Positions 35,341-46,669 are shown, counted from the first letter of the stretch. The stretch is DNA of 64,000 bases from Phragmites australis (GCF_958298935.1 NC_084932.1:11697501-11761500), one strand, 5' to 3'. Notes: generated from the letters alone by a model not told the origin. Made by a program: numbers and translations.

Positions 35341-35490
35341 ATACTGACTGTAGGATCGCAAGCCTAGTTAGCATGGTCGTCCTAAGGAATTGCGTAGTCG
35401 TCTAAACCCATCCAAGCCTTTCCATAGTTCTCAAACTTGTCTCTTGCTATCCATAAGACTATTTCTTACATCCCATCTCTTCCTTTTTAG

Positions 35491-36282
35491 ATGGTTCGCC
35501 AGCTACTTACTGCCCGCAAGTCAACCGGAGGACGTCCACCTATTCTACCACGTGTGCCAACTGAAGAGGAGATTGATAACCCCACCTTTCGGAATATGGA
35601 TCCCGTTCCTGACGTTTATGAGAGTGATGGTCTTCATGCTGGGCATCTTCCGCGCCTTCTTTGGGGGATACTTTCTGGACTTGGACATACTCAGAAGCCA
35701 GTCTACAAGGGAGTGAAGAAACTATACCCTGGATATGTGGAATGGAAGGTTGAAGTCACTATTTATGACTACGAGCGAAGTCAAGACAAGGGTATGGAAG
35801 TTCGAAGAGTGGTGGGCATTCACTCAGCAATGGTCCCGAGAGCAACCTTCACCGCTGGAGTTCGAGATGCGGCTCGACAAGCCATATCCCGTGTTCGTGA
35901 TCAATACAACAACAAGATGGATAACTCTCCGTATGCTTACTGTCCCCGCAGAACTCGGGGAAGTGACGAATCGTTCGTGAAGAGCACCTTTGGAGAAAAC
36001 CCCAAGCTATGAGAGCAAGTTGCCCTTACCATGGCCTTGGAGGATGAGCTCAACTGTGCTTCATGGGAGTTGGGAGAAGTTCGCCAACACCTTGCCTTCG
36101 TCTCCGCTTCCCTTGAGGATGAACAAGATGCAAATCAAGAGGAATCTGAAGATGACGAAGAAGACTTGTCAATCCACTCGCCCCCGCGCAAGAGGATCTG
36201 CTTCAACACCCTCGCCGCCTCTGAGGATGGATCAGTTGATTCCTCCCCCTCTGGGTCCCGCACTAGAGAGGAGTCCCAGTAG
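35491..36282 (+). pseudogene. Extra ORF of D with a histone H3 tail-like N-terminus
   Basis: A 263-residue frame between primer-binding site and gag, broken only by TGA at 36010-36012 (codon 174). It begins MVRQLLTARKSTGGRPP. Histone H3 after its Met reads ARTKQTARKSTGGKAP. Counting from the residue after Met, ten of 16 positions agree (2, 6-13, 16), including Arg8, Lys9 and Ser10; Lys4 is Leu and Lys14 is Arg. The middle (residues 40-165) contains HLPRLLWGILSGLG and EVTIYDYERSQ, which I cannot place in a family. The C-terminal part has an acidic run (EESEDDEEDLS) and a basic PPRKR patch near residue 231, possibly nuclear targeting. The ATG directly follows CTTCCTTTTTAG, a splice-acceptor-like sequence. 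Role unknown; I infer histone mimicry. Confidence 0.8.
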
Positions 36283-36553
36283 TGTAGTCATTCCATAGTA
36301 GTCTTTTCCTTATTAGAACCTAGCGTCGATGTAATCGTTAAGGGTAATATTAATGTTAGTGTGAGCTTTGTTATGGTGCTAAGTGTGCAAGTTGGAGTTT
36401 TTGCTTGAGTGCTGATGCGAGCTGTGGGATGCTTTGGCACTTTGTCCACAGACGCATCTTTATTTCTATATAATATAATATAGATGGGTTTCTTTAGTTA
36501 AACTTCTCCAGACTTGCTTAACTACTTCTGTTCTTTTCTTCAACCCTAACCAG
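36283..36553 (+). other. Spacer between extra ORF and gag of D
   Basis: This is 271 bases, AT-rich, ending in a pyrimidine-rich tract and CAACCCTAACCAG directly before the gag ATG, which again resembles a 3' splice site. No coding frame is visible. Confidence 0.5.
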
Positions 36554-39500
36554 ATGGTTAACACAAGGAGGAGCATTAACACTCAAGAGGAGAACAACAA
36601 CAACTAGAACCCACCCCCGCCCTCTCCATCAACCTTGGAGCAGCATATGGCTATGCAAACTCAAATCTTGCAAGCTTTAGCTCAAACAATGGTGCATATG
36701 CAACAACAACAACCAAACCATATTCCTCAACCACATCAACCATCAAGGCTTGGAGAATTCAAATGAACTCCAGCCCCAGTCTTCAGTCATGCAGTGGTAC
36801 CAATGGATGCAGATGATTGGCTGAAGGATATAGATAGGAAACTACACGTTGCTCAGTGCAATGATAGGGAGATGGTTCTCTACGCCTCACATCAACTCAC
36901 TGGTCAAGCCCTAGATTGGTGGGAAGCCTACTGCGCAGCACACGAAAACCCTGCATCTATCACATGGATGGAGTTTAAAGCTAGTTTCCGCACCCATCAT
37001 CTTTCCTCTGGAGATGTACGTCTGAAAAAGAAGGAGTTCATGAGTTTGAAGCAAGGACCCATGACTGTGAGGGAGTACCTAACCAAGTTTACTCAGTTAT
37101 CCAGATACGCACCCAATGAAGTGGACACAGAGGAGAAGAAATAGGAACATTTTCTGGAAGGCCTGAATGACGCCATAGAATATGCGTTGCTACCCCAGGA
37201 GTTTCCCAGTTTCCAAGCATTGGTAAACAAAGCCCTAATGGTTGAGCACAAGCGCCGCCAGCTGGAAGAGAAGAAGAGGAAGATGTCATTCCAAGGACAA
37301 GGAAGCAACACACGATCCCGTGGAGCTACATAGATGTCTCCGCAAGGCCCCATGTTTTGTTCCAACGTTCAGTATCGGACTCAGTCACAAAACTTTGTTC
37401 AGCGCTCCAACTATCAGACGCCCCGATCAACCCCACCAGCCACACCTCAAACCAAGAACAGTCCAGCAACTCCAGGCCCAAACAAGGGATGTTTCTATTG
37501 TGGAGAAGAAGGGCACTATGTGAATAAATGCCCTAAAAAGACGCAAGATCTGGCCTGAACCAACAACACACCAAGGACAACTCCAACCCCAGCCCAGTCA
37601 CGCAATGGAAGTCAGAACCCCAGCCAGAATAATCATGGACAACAGAACTATGTGCATGGGAAGGTCAACCATGTCACAGGAGAAGAGGCTAATGATCCTC
37701 AAGATGTGGTGTACGGTATGTTCCTCGTTAACTCCCGACCTGCATCTGTTTTATTTGATTCTAGAGCTTCGCATTCTTTTATCACCATTCAGTATGTTGC
37801 AAAGCATGGATTGCCTATGGTTATGATGAAGAATAATATGTTTATTAGCTCGCCTGGAGGGAATTTGAAGGCAAAATATATATGTCTTAGGATGAGGCTT
37901 AGCATAAGGGGGGTAGAATTCCCCGCGAACCTTATAGTTTTGGAAACCAATAGCATAGACGTAATCCTTGGAATGGATTGGTTAGCCAAGTTCAATGGAG
38001 TTATAGAATGTGCCAGAAGAGCAGTTCACCTGACCAATGGAGAAGGTACCAAGGTAGAGTTCGTAGCCACGGAACCAGCAACAGAGGATCGGTCTCTCTA
38101 TTCACTTGAAGGAACAACCATTGAGCAGATCAAGATAGTTTGTGAGTTTCCCGATGTCTTCCCCGACGAATTGCCAGGTATGCCACCTGATCGAGAAGTC
38201 GAGTTTGTCATTGAGTTGGTACCTAGTACGGCCCCTATAGCAAAAAGGCCATATAGGATGTCGGCTAACGACCTAGTCGAATTAAAGAAGCAAATTCAAG
38301 AGCAGTTAAGCAAAGGTTTTATTAGACCCAGTGCATCACCTTGGGGAGCCCCAGTTCTTTTCGTAGATAAGAAGGATGGTAGCCGAAGGATGTGTGTAGA
38401 TTACAGGGCACTTAATGAGGTAACCATTAAGAACAAGTATCCGTTGCCCCGGATTGAGGATTTGTTTGATCAGATGAGAGGAGCCCAGGTGTTCTCCAAG
38501 ATTGATCTAAGATCAGGATACTATCAGCTGAAGATTCGACCGTCGGATGTACCAAAGACGGCTTTCAGTACTCGATATGGGCTATACGAGTATACAGTTA
38601 TGTCATTCGGATTGACCAATGCCCCAGCCAACTTCATGAATCTCATGAACAAGGTATTCATGGATTATTTGGACAAGTTTGTGGTGGTGTTCATTGACGA
38701 TATTCTAATCTTCTCCGGAAGCAAAGAAGAACACGAAGGACATTTGAGAATTGTGCTACAGACACTCAGAGAACATCAGCTGTATGCCAAGCTTAGCAAG
38801 TGTGATTTTTTGTTAGACCAAGTCGCGTTCCTTGGCCATATCTTAACCGCCGGAGGTGTAGCGGTAGACCCTAGTAAAGTGAAGGAAGTACTGAATTGGT
38901 TACCACCAACCAACGTGTCAGAAATCAGAAGCTTTCTTGGATTAGCAGGGTACTATCGCCGTTTCATACAAGGGTTCTCTAGGATAGCCCGACCTTTTAC
39001 CTCTTTGCTTCAGAAGAATGTGGTGTTTAAATGGAGTCCTGCTTGTCAGGCAAGTTTTGAAGAACTGAAGAAGAGATTGACTACGGCCCCAGTGCTAGTT
39101 TTACCCGATATTAGCAAAAACTTTGATATCTACTGTGATGCTTCGCGACAAGGACTTGGATGTGTTCTTATGCAAGAAGGTCGAGTCGTGGCCTATGCGT
39201 AAAGACAATTAAGGAAGCATAAAGAACACTACCCCACACATGATTTAAAACTAGCAGCTGTAGTTCATGCTCTGAAGATTTGAAGGCATTACCTCATTGG
39301 AAAATGATGTGAAATATACACGGATCATAAGAGCTTGAAGTATATTTTCACTCAACCGGATCTAAACCTTCGTCAGCGCAGATGGTTGGAGTTAATTAAA
39401 GATTACGATGTGGGAATTCACTATCACCCAGGAAAAGCAAATGTTGTGGCTGACTCCTTGAGCCGGAAAGGTTAATGCAATTTGATGATGGTTAAAGATA

Positions 39501-41032
39501 ACCAACCTGGGTTATGGAAAGAGTTTGAAAAGCTCAACCTTGGATTTGTGGCAGACATGGAAACAACCACCATGAAAGTAGATTGTACCCTTGAACAAGA
39601 AATTCAGAAAAGTCAACTGGAGGACGAGAAGCTCAAGGGAATTAGACATCTTATTAAGGAGGATAAAGCTCCAGGTTTCACGGAAGATAGTCAAGGTACA
39701 ATATGGTTCAAAAAGAGAGTTTGCGTACCCAACCGGGAAGATATTAAAAAGACAATTCTGAGAGAAGCTCACGAATCAGCTTACTCCATTCACCCTGGGA
39801 GTACTAAGAGGTATCATGATCTTAAGGATCGTTATTGGTGGTATGGAATGAAGAGAGAAGTTGCAGAATATGTAGCTCTGTGTGATACTTGTCAAAAAGT
39901 CAAAGCAGAACATCAGAGACCAGCAGGTTTACTGCAACCCTTGAAGATACCTGAGTGGAAGTGGGAAGAAATCGGTATGGATTTTATCGTTGGATTGCCC
40001 CGTACCCAGAGTGGATATGACTCTATTTGGGTGGTAATTGATCGCTTGACAAAGGTCGCCCATTTCATCCTAGTAAAAACCACGTATAATGGAGCTAAAC
40101 TAGCAGAGCTGTATATGTCAAGAATAGTATGTCTGCATGGAATACCAAAGAAGATTGTTTCGGATAGAGGAACTCAATTTACCTCTAAGTTTTGGCAGAA
40201 GCTGCATGAGTCTATGGACACGAAGTTGAATTTTAGTTCTACCTATCATCCTCAAACAGATGGTCAAACAGAAAGGATGAATCAAATATTGGAAGATATG
40301 CTGAGAGCGTGTGCTCTTAAGTATGGAAAAAGTTGGGACAAAAGTTTACCTTATGCTGAGTTCTCGTATAACAACAGTTATCAGACAAGCCTCCAAATAT
40401 CTCCCTTTGAAGCCTTGTATGGGAGGAAATGTAGAACACCGCTGTTCTAGAATGAGACGGGAGAGAGTCAGGTTTTTGGACCAGAAGTTCTACGAGATGC
40501 AGAAAAACAAGTTCAGGTGATTCGGGAAAATCTGAAGATTGCACAGTCCAGACAGAAAAGTTATGCGGATAATAGACGAAGAGAATTGGTTTTTGAAATT
40601 GGGGATGTCGTCTATCTTAAGGTCTCGCCAATGAGGGGTCTTCGTAGATTTAAAGTTAAAGGAAAGTTGTCACCAAGATTCATCGGGCCTTTCAAGATAT
40701 TGGGTAAAAGGGGAGAAGTGGCTTATCAGTTGGAATTACCACCTCAGCTGTCAGATGTGGACGATGTTTTTCTTGTTTCCCAGTTGAAGAAGTGTCTTCG
40801 GGTACCAGAAGAACAATTACCTATGGAAGAATTAGACATTCAAGAAGATCTCTCCTATATAGAATACCCTGAGAAGATTCTTGAAAGATCGGAAAGAGTA
40901 ACTAGAACCAAGGTAATACCAATGTCCAAAGTGCAATGGAGTCACCACTCGGAAGACGAAGCAACTTGGGAAAGGGAAGAAGATCTGCAAGCGGAGTTTC
41001 CTCATCTCTTCTCTGTTCCAGGGGATTCTTGA
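36554..41032 (+). pseudogene. gag-pol polyprotein of chromovirus D
   Basis: A single frame of 1493 codons with no frameshift but ten internal stops (36605, 36764, 37142, 37331, 37556, 39200, 39281, 39305, 39473, 40448). Capsid-like gag comes first (36794-37250: LTGQALDWWEAY, MTVREYLTKFTQLSRYAP), then one zinc knuckle CFYCGEEGHYVNKC near 37490. Protease has DSRASHSF near 37757, with Arg where the active-site Gly is expected. RT has [17 protein letters not shown] and catalytic FIDD (38690-38701). RNase H has [10 protein letters not shown] and YTDHKSLKY. Integrase has the HHCC zinc finger, MDFIVGLPRTQSG, SDRGTQF and [13 protein letters not shown], so the D-D-E residues remain. A chromodomain closes it. 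The product would be particle, protease, polymerase and integrase. Confidence 0.93.
40861..41010 (+). other. Chromodomain at the integrase C-terminus of D
   Basis: The segment YPEKILERSERVTRT, then VQWSHHSEDEATWEREEDLQ, has the chromodomain pattern: a beta strand with the central Trp, then ATWE and a C-terminal helix. It fits the plant Tekay/Del type, in which some aromatic-cage positions of HP1 are not kept; here Trp is kept but the residue three later is His. In the family this domain targets integration to heterochromatin marked by methylated H3. That is notable given the H3-like ORF in the same element. Confidence 0.82.
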
Positions 41033-41048
41033 GGGCGAGATTCATTCC

Positions 41049-41062
41049 AAGGGGGGTAGGTT
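41049..41062 (+). promoter_or_regulatory. Polypurine tract of chromovirus D
   Basis: AAGGGGGGTAGGTT lies immediately upstream of the 3' LTR TGTAACACC, where plus-strand DNA synthesis would be primed. Confidence 0.8.
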
Positions 41063-44000
41063 TGTAACACCCTAATTTTTCTAATTCTAAAATTTTCTCA
41101 ATATTTGTTAAAGTTCAAATGAGTTTAAATATTTTATTTAAAAAGAGAGAAAATCCTATTTTATATGAAAGAAAAAGAAAATGACATAGGATATAAGTGA
41201 ATATTTTGCATTCATGCTGGATTAGGCAAATAAGATTTTTATTTGATTTTTGATGAATTTATTTGAAGAGTTTTTGCCTGGATTTTGAATTTGAATTCAT
41301 AGGAAAAAGAAAAAGAATAAAATATTTTCTGGGCTGCCTTTTCTCTTTTCGGCCCACTTTCTCCTCGGCTTCGGCCCAGCCGTCGCCGATCTCTCCCACC
41401 CGGGCCGCCTGCCTTGGCCCAACTTTGCGCGCCAGCCCACGCGCCGAGCCACTCACCCGAACCGCTGACATGCGGGTGTCGCATGTCAGAGCCTTCTTCC
41501 TCCTCAGTCGGACTCCGACTCAGAAATGGGAATGCGCCGGCCGTCGTCTCCCATTCAAATCCGAACCCAAGCCAAACCCGAGAGCTTCTAGAGAGTTGCC
41601 AAATCAAATCCCCGGGATCCCCTCTATCTTTAGCCGGCCTTATCTCTAAGGAAATCGCGGATTTGAGCTCGGATGCATCTCCTCGCCGCCGTGTCCAAGT
41701 TGATCTGCCGTCACATTGGAGTCCTAGCGCACCACGCCCTTGTGAACCCGCCTATATAGCTAGCCCGAACCCCCTTGACCAGTTCCCATCGCCAATTCGC
41801 CAAAACCCGAGCCTCCTCGCCGAGATTCATCTTACTGCCGACGCCACAGCCACCACCTCTGCACGAGCTCGCCGCCCCGTCGATCCCGAGCATCCCGGAG
41901 CCTTCCAAGCCCACCATCGGAACCACGTGACCCCACAGAAGCTTTTCCGGCCCTCGCTACCACTGATTGATCGCCGGACCACCCTCTCCTACGAGTTCCC
42001 GAAGCAGCCGCCGCCCCCTTCCATCGCCGACCACCTTCCCGTGCCGCGCCGCCTTCGGTAAGCCCCAAAACGAGATCGCCGTTTCCTTCTCGTTGTGTTC
42101 CGCCGCTCGTCGTTGTGATCCGAGGCCGACGACGAGGTTTGCGCTTGTCTCCGGCGAGTCGCCGCCGTGCCCGAGCTCGGCTCCGCCGAGGACCACCCTG
42201 CCGACCGCCCAAACCTTCCCCAACCGTCGGATCCGAAGCCCTTGGCCCAGATTAGATCTGTTCTTACCCCTTCGGTCAACCAATCAGAAGCTGCCACGTG
42301 TTGCCACTTAACCCAGTCAGCAGCCATGCCATGTCACCCATCCACCTCAGCCACCACCTCAACCTTTCTGCTGATGTGTCACCCTTGTCACCATGCCACA
42401 TCAGCCAGAGCTACCCAGTCAGTAATTCAAACCTTTTTTAGTATAAAAATAAATCCGATATTTTCTTTAATTGGTAATTTTGCAATTTAGCCCCTGAACT
42501 TTTCTGAAATAACAAAAAGAGCCCTATCTTTTTACAGTTAGGTCCCTATACTTTTTCATAATTACATTTTGGTCCTTCTATTTTTACAAAAAGGTCCCTG
42601 AACTTTCTATTAATTCAATTAAGTCCTTTTCTTTTTCCAGATTTAACCCTAGACTTGTTTTAGCCCTAACTTTTCCATCGTAACTCCGATTTAAGCGATT
42701 CTTGCGTCGATGGATTCGTTTTTCAGTGCTCTTTCTTTTTAGCCATTTTTTGTCTTGTTGTTCCTTTGTTTTGTGCTCTATTCTTAGTGTATCTTGTTTG
42801 TTTATTTGCCGGTAATTATGCGATTAGCCGATAACGTTTCGGATCAGTTTGAAGAACAGCAAGACCAGGAGCAAGAATACACTAAGCAGCAGCAAGGAGA
42901 AGGCAAGTGTCCTTGATCATATTGAACCTACATTTTTAAATGTTTTGTTTTACAAAACTGCATGCAATGTCTGTCAATATGATGGGTAGTCACCTATGTT
43001 AGGGTTTTTCCCTAGATATTCCCTTATCATCCCTTGGAATCTAGATGGTTTATGGTTAGGAGTCTTTTATGGGTAGATTGCTTAGCCTTGCTTTTGGGAT
43101 ATTGGGAAGTGTCATAATTTTGACTAATGAACATATGCAGTAATGATGGTTAATATGATAATGTTTTAGCAACATGGAATCTTAGGTCTTGAGCATAGGG
43201 ATGCTGGTGATAGTTGTCATGGTTATGATATTGGTTTAGTGTTTGCTCAAGTAACCTAAGTAAGAACCGGTTCGTGGAGCGACAACCCAAGAAGTGACGT
43301 ACCAACCACGATGCTGATATGGGTAAGGTGTGACATACTGATTAGAGTCTGTCCAGTGTGCGTTGGGTCAGCACAAAAGGGGACTTCTGGGTAGGAGCTT
43401 TGCTTGCGCAAAGCCTGGCGGTGAAACCTAGTTGGCAGATATGCACTGGATTAGTCTCTAGTTAGTGGACAGTGTCATACAGTGATTCTTGGCGGCACAC
43501 CACTGGCGTGTGTTAAGTGTCTTGCAAACACGGCAACATAGAATTCACTGACTCGTGGGTAAAGTTGGACAACCTCTGCAGAGTGTAAAATTGTTATAAC
43601 AGCCGTGCTCACGGATATGAGAGACTTGGATCCTCACATGATTAGATGGTGGTTTGGTTTTGGTTCTGGTATAGGGAGTACTAGATGTTGTGGTTTTGGT
43701 CTTAGTACAGGGAGTACTAGACGGTTATGGTATGCAGGGTGGGGAACCTTGTATGCTAAATGATGGATAGTTGGGTTACATTCATTTAATACGTGTCTAA
43801 TGCTTTTGAGTCCAAATGTGTTTTCATTACTCGCATTTACGCAAATGTTACCTTGTGTCAGCCTATTCTTGATATAAGCCTGCATGTCATTATTTTCCCA
43901 CACTTGCTGAGTAAATTATGTGCTCATCCTTGCTTTCTCCTACCAAAAATATATGCTGCTCAGTGGAAGACTTTGAGGATTTTCAAGACGACGACCTGGT

Positions 44001-44258
44001 GTTCTAAGGAGCGTGTCTTCCAGTCGGTGCTTGTGGAGTTTTGGTCACCATAATTTTCGTCTTGCTGCCGTCGTTTAGATGATGTCGTTTAGGTTAAATT
44101 TTGAGGTTGCTTAGGTGAAGTCTTTTATTGTAAGAAGTGAATGTTTGATTAAATAAAGTATTGCTTTGTTACTTCACCTATGACGTCCTTATGTGTGTTA
44201 AACTTCCTGGGCACACATAAGCCGCACTTGGTTTTGGTCGTTAAAACCGGGTGTGACA
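41063..44258 (+). repeat. 3' LTR of chromovirus D (3196 bp)
   Basis: It begins TGTAACACC and ends GGGTGTGACA. It is collinear with the 5' LTR with scattered substitutions and small indels. It retains the TATATAG (41753-41759) and both acidic exon candidates with their splice-like borders (42828-42902, 43964-44007). Confidence 0.93.
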
Positions 44259-44263
44259 CACCT

Positions 44264-45170
44264 TTGATGAATGACAAAGGAACCAATTGAACTTCAACCG
44301 TCAAGGTATGAGAGGTAATAATTTATAGAAACATAACCCACGTATTAATGATGATCCATCTGCTAAGGTTAAGTTTACTATACCATATTTCGAGGGTACT
44401 TATGATGCTGAAAGGTATTTAGATTGGGAGATGATGGTAGAACAGAAGTTTAGTGCTCAATTAGTTCCTGAAGTGCATAGAGTTAGGCAAGCCATTAGTG
44501 AATTTTAAAAATTTTCAATCATCTGGTGGAATAGGGTATGCATCATCGGATTAGCTCTTACTACTTGGAATGATTTAAAGGTTGCTATGCGTAACAAATT
44601 TGTTCCAACCTCTTTTAAACGTGATTTGCGCAAGAAATTGCAATGCTTAAACCAAGGTGATAGATCTGTAGAAGAATTTTACCAGGAGCTACAAGTTCGT
44701 ATGTTGCACTCTGATACTATTGAGGATGAAGAGGCTGCAATGGCACGCTTCTATGGAGGGTTAAGGTATGAAATTCAGGACATAGTTGAGTACAAAGAAT
44801 ACGATAGTGTTCTTAGATTGTTCCAACTAGCGTGTTTGGCAGAAAAACAAATGCGGGGACGACAGCAGAAGCCAAGGAGCAATTTTGGAAGCGCGACTAC
44901 ATCAAAATCAATACCTGGATAAGTCAAAAGAGCCTCATGTTTAGCTGCAATGTGTGCTGCCCCCTTCTCAAGTAGGACGCATTCAGCAGTACTTTCGACA
45001 TTGTCGCACGCTCCCAAGGTAAGCAAATCTGTAAGTGTGCAGGGTCCAGTTAGGAGCTCTTATTCGGTTGCTTCTACAGGCCGATCGACCGAGATTGTAT
45101 GCCACCGATGTAAGGGAATGGGCCACATCATGAAGGATTGGCCAAGTTAGCGAGCGTACATTGTAACAAA
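44264..45170 (+). pseudogene. gag of element B, 3' part with zinc knuckle
   Basis: It resumes gag after element D. Capsid-like features are AERYLDWEMMVEQKF, KRDLRKKLQCLNQGDRSVEEF and ARFYGGLRYEIQDIV (44587-44922). The knuckle is CHRCKGMGHIMKDW (about 45101-45142), in which the last Cys has become Trp, so zinc binding would be lost. Stops occur at about 44506, 44920 and 45148. It is collinear with gag of A. Confidence 0.82.
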
Positions 45171-46080
45171 AGACGGTAGATATGTAAGTGCTAGTGATGT
45201 TGAGGATGAATATACCCTTGGAGCTAACTACGGAAGTGATGACAATGATCGTGAGATAGATATTGACCATGAGGAAGTGTTCGATGCCACTGCCACAGAG
45301 GATTATCGCACCCTCATTATGCAGCAAGTGTTAAACACTCAAATTGAGCAAGTGGAACAGTTACAACACCATAATTTGTTTCAGATGTTCCTCGTAGTCA
45401 AGGATTATCGTGTTTGAGTCATTATTGATGGAGGAAGCTGCAACAACTTGGTAAGTTCAGATATGATCAAGAAGATTGCCTTGCCGACAAGAAACCATCC
45501 TCACTCGTATCATATTCAATGGTTTAACAACAGTGGTAAGGTGAAGGTAATGCAAATAGCTAAGGTGCATTTTTCTATTGGTTCATACCATGATTGTGGT
45601 GACTTTGATGTTGTACCCAGCAAGCATGTTCACTTTTGTTAGGATGACCATGGCAGTTTAACACTGATGCAACACATCATGGTTGAAGTAATAAGTACAC
45701 TCTTATGCATAAAGGAAAGAAAATAACTTTTCTACCTTTAACCCCTGCTGAAATTGTAAAATATGAACAAGAGATAGCTAAAAATAAGAGAAAAGAGTTT
45801 GAGAATGAATCTGAAAATCAGCAAATAGAGGAAGCTTTTCCACCCAAAAAGAAGAAAGCAACAACAACTTCTAAGTCCGATGGAATTAGACTAAATGGGT
45901 GTGTTATGGTTGCTACTAAATCTGATCTTGCTAAACTTTATGCTAATGAGCTACCATGCTATGCTTTGATATGCAAATAGGCCTTAGTTTCACTCGAGAA
46001 TATATCTAGCTCTTTGCCTCCTGCTATTGCTAACCTTTTGTAGGAGTTTGTGGATATATTTCCAGAAGGTACCCCCGAGA
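45171..46080 (+). pseudogene. Protease and linker of element B
   Basis: IIDGGSCNNLVSSDMIKKIA (from 45420) is the aspartic protease active-site region in this group, followed by HSYHIQWFNNSGKVKV and FSIGSYHDCGDFDVVPSKHV. A stop (TGA, 45415-45417) sits just before it and another at 45640. The linker at 45705-45980 is rich in Lys and Glu with PPKKKKATTTSKSDGIRLNG, also seen in A. RT begins soon after but is cut by the hAT-like insertion. Confidence 0.75.
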
Positions 46081-46149
46081 TTACCACCTATTCGAGGGAT
46101 TGAACATCAAATTGATTTGATTCCACGAGCAACTTTGCCAAACCATGCT

Positions 46150-46669
46150 TAGGGATGCCAATGGGGAATTCCCCGTCGGGGAATGGCTCCCCATCCCCGT
46201 CCCCGCACAAACAAAAATTCCCTGTCCCCGTCCCCGCCCCCATTCGCGGGGACTATTTCTCCCCATCCCTATCCCCGCGCGGGGAATGGAGACCCGACGG
46301 GGAACCTATCCCCGCCCACCTGGGCCGAGGCAGCCCACTGGACCGAGGCCACCCACTGGGCTGACCCGCACCATGCCACGGCACCAGGCCATGCCTGGCT
46401 GGGTTGCGCGCTAACGCCTGCCTGGGCTGCACATCTGGCTCGCGCCTGGGCCGGTCGCGCACGCTTTGGCCATCACCGCTGGGCCGAAACGGGTCCCCGT
46501 GGGGAAACGGGGAGGGGAATGCTTCCCCATACCCGTCCCCGCTAGACCCGATGGGGATATGATTTGTACCATTTATATCCCCGCGGGTGACAAAATCTCC
46601 CCATCCCCGTCCCCTAATAGGGGAATTCCCCGCGAGGAATCGGGGATCGGGTCCCCATTGACATCCCTA
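46150..46669. mobile_element. hAT-like non-autonomous element (520 bp)
   Basis: The termini are TAGGGATGCCAATGGGGA and the inverse CCCCATTGACATCCCTA. Flanks are ACCATGCT (46142-46149) and ACCGTGCT (46670-46677), an 8-bp duplication with one change, as expected for hAT. The element is very GC-rich and full of CCCCGTCCCCGC phrases in both orientations. Proline-rich frames across it are not genes. The empty site is seen in element A, where the sequence runs on uninterrupted. Confidence 0.85.

Larger units (their letters stand above)
32142..44258 (+). mobile_element. Chromovirus D, 12.1 kb with 3.2-kb LTRs
   Basis: It is flanked by CACCT (32137-32141, 44259-44263) inside gag of B. The order is 5' LTR, primer-binding site, extra ORF (35491-36282), gag, protease, RT, RNase H, integrase, chromodomain, polypurine tract, 3' LTR. 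LTR length, pol sequence and the C-terminal chromodomain fit the Del/Tekay lineage of Ty3/gypsy. The LTR copies differ by a few percent by eye, so the insertion is younger than B. The extra ORF and possible splicing make this element the most interesting in the window. Confidence 0.95.

Noticed and set aside
35324..35345. Possible tRNA gene fragment at primer-binding sites
   Set aside because: Only the short tRNA-complementary primer site is present; there is no tRNA fold or A/B box.
46145..46545. Proline/Arg-rich frames of 69-120 codons
   Set aside because: They fall inside the GC-rich hAT-like element and reflect its CCCCG repeats.
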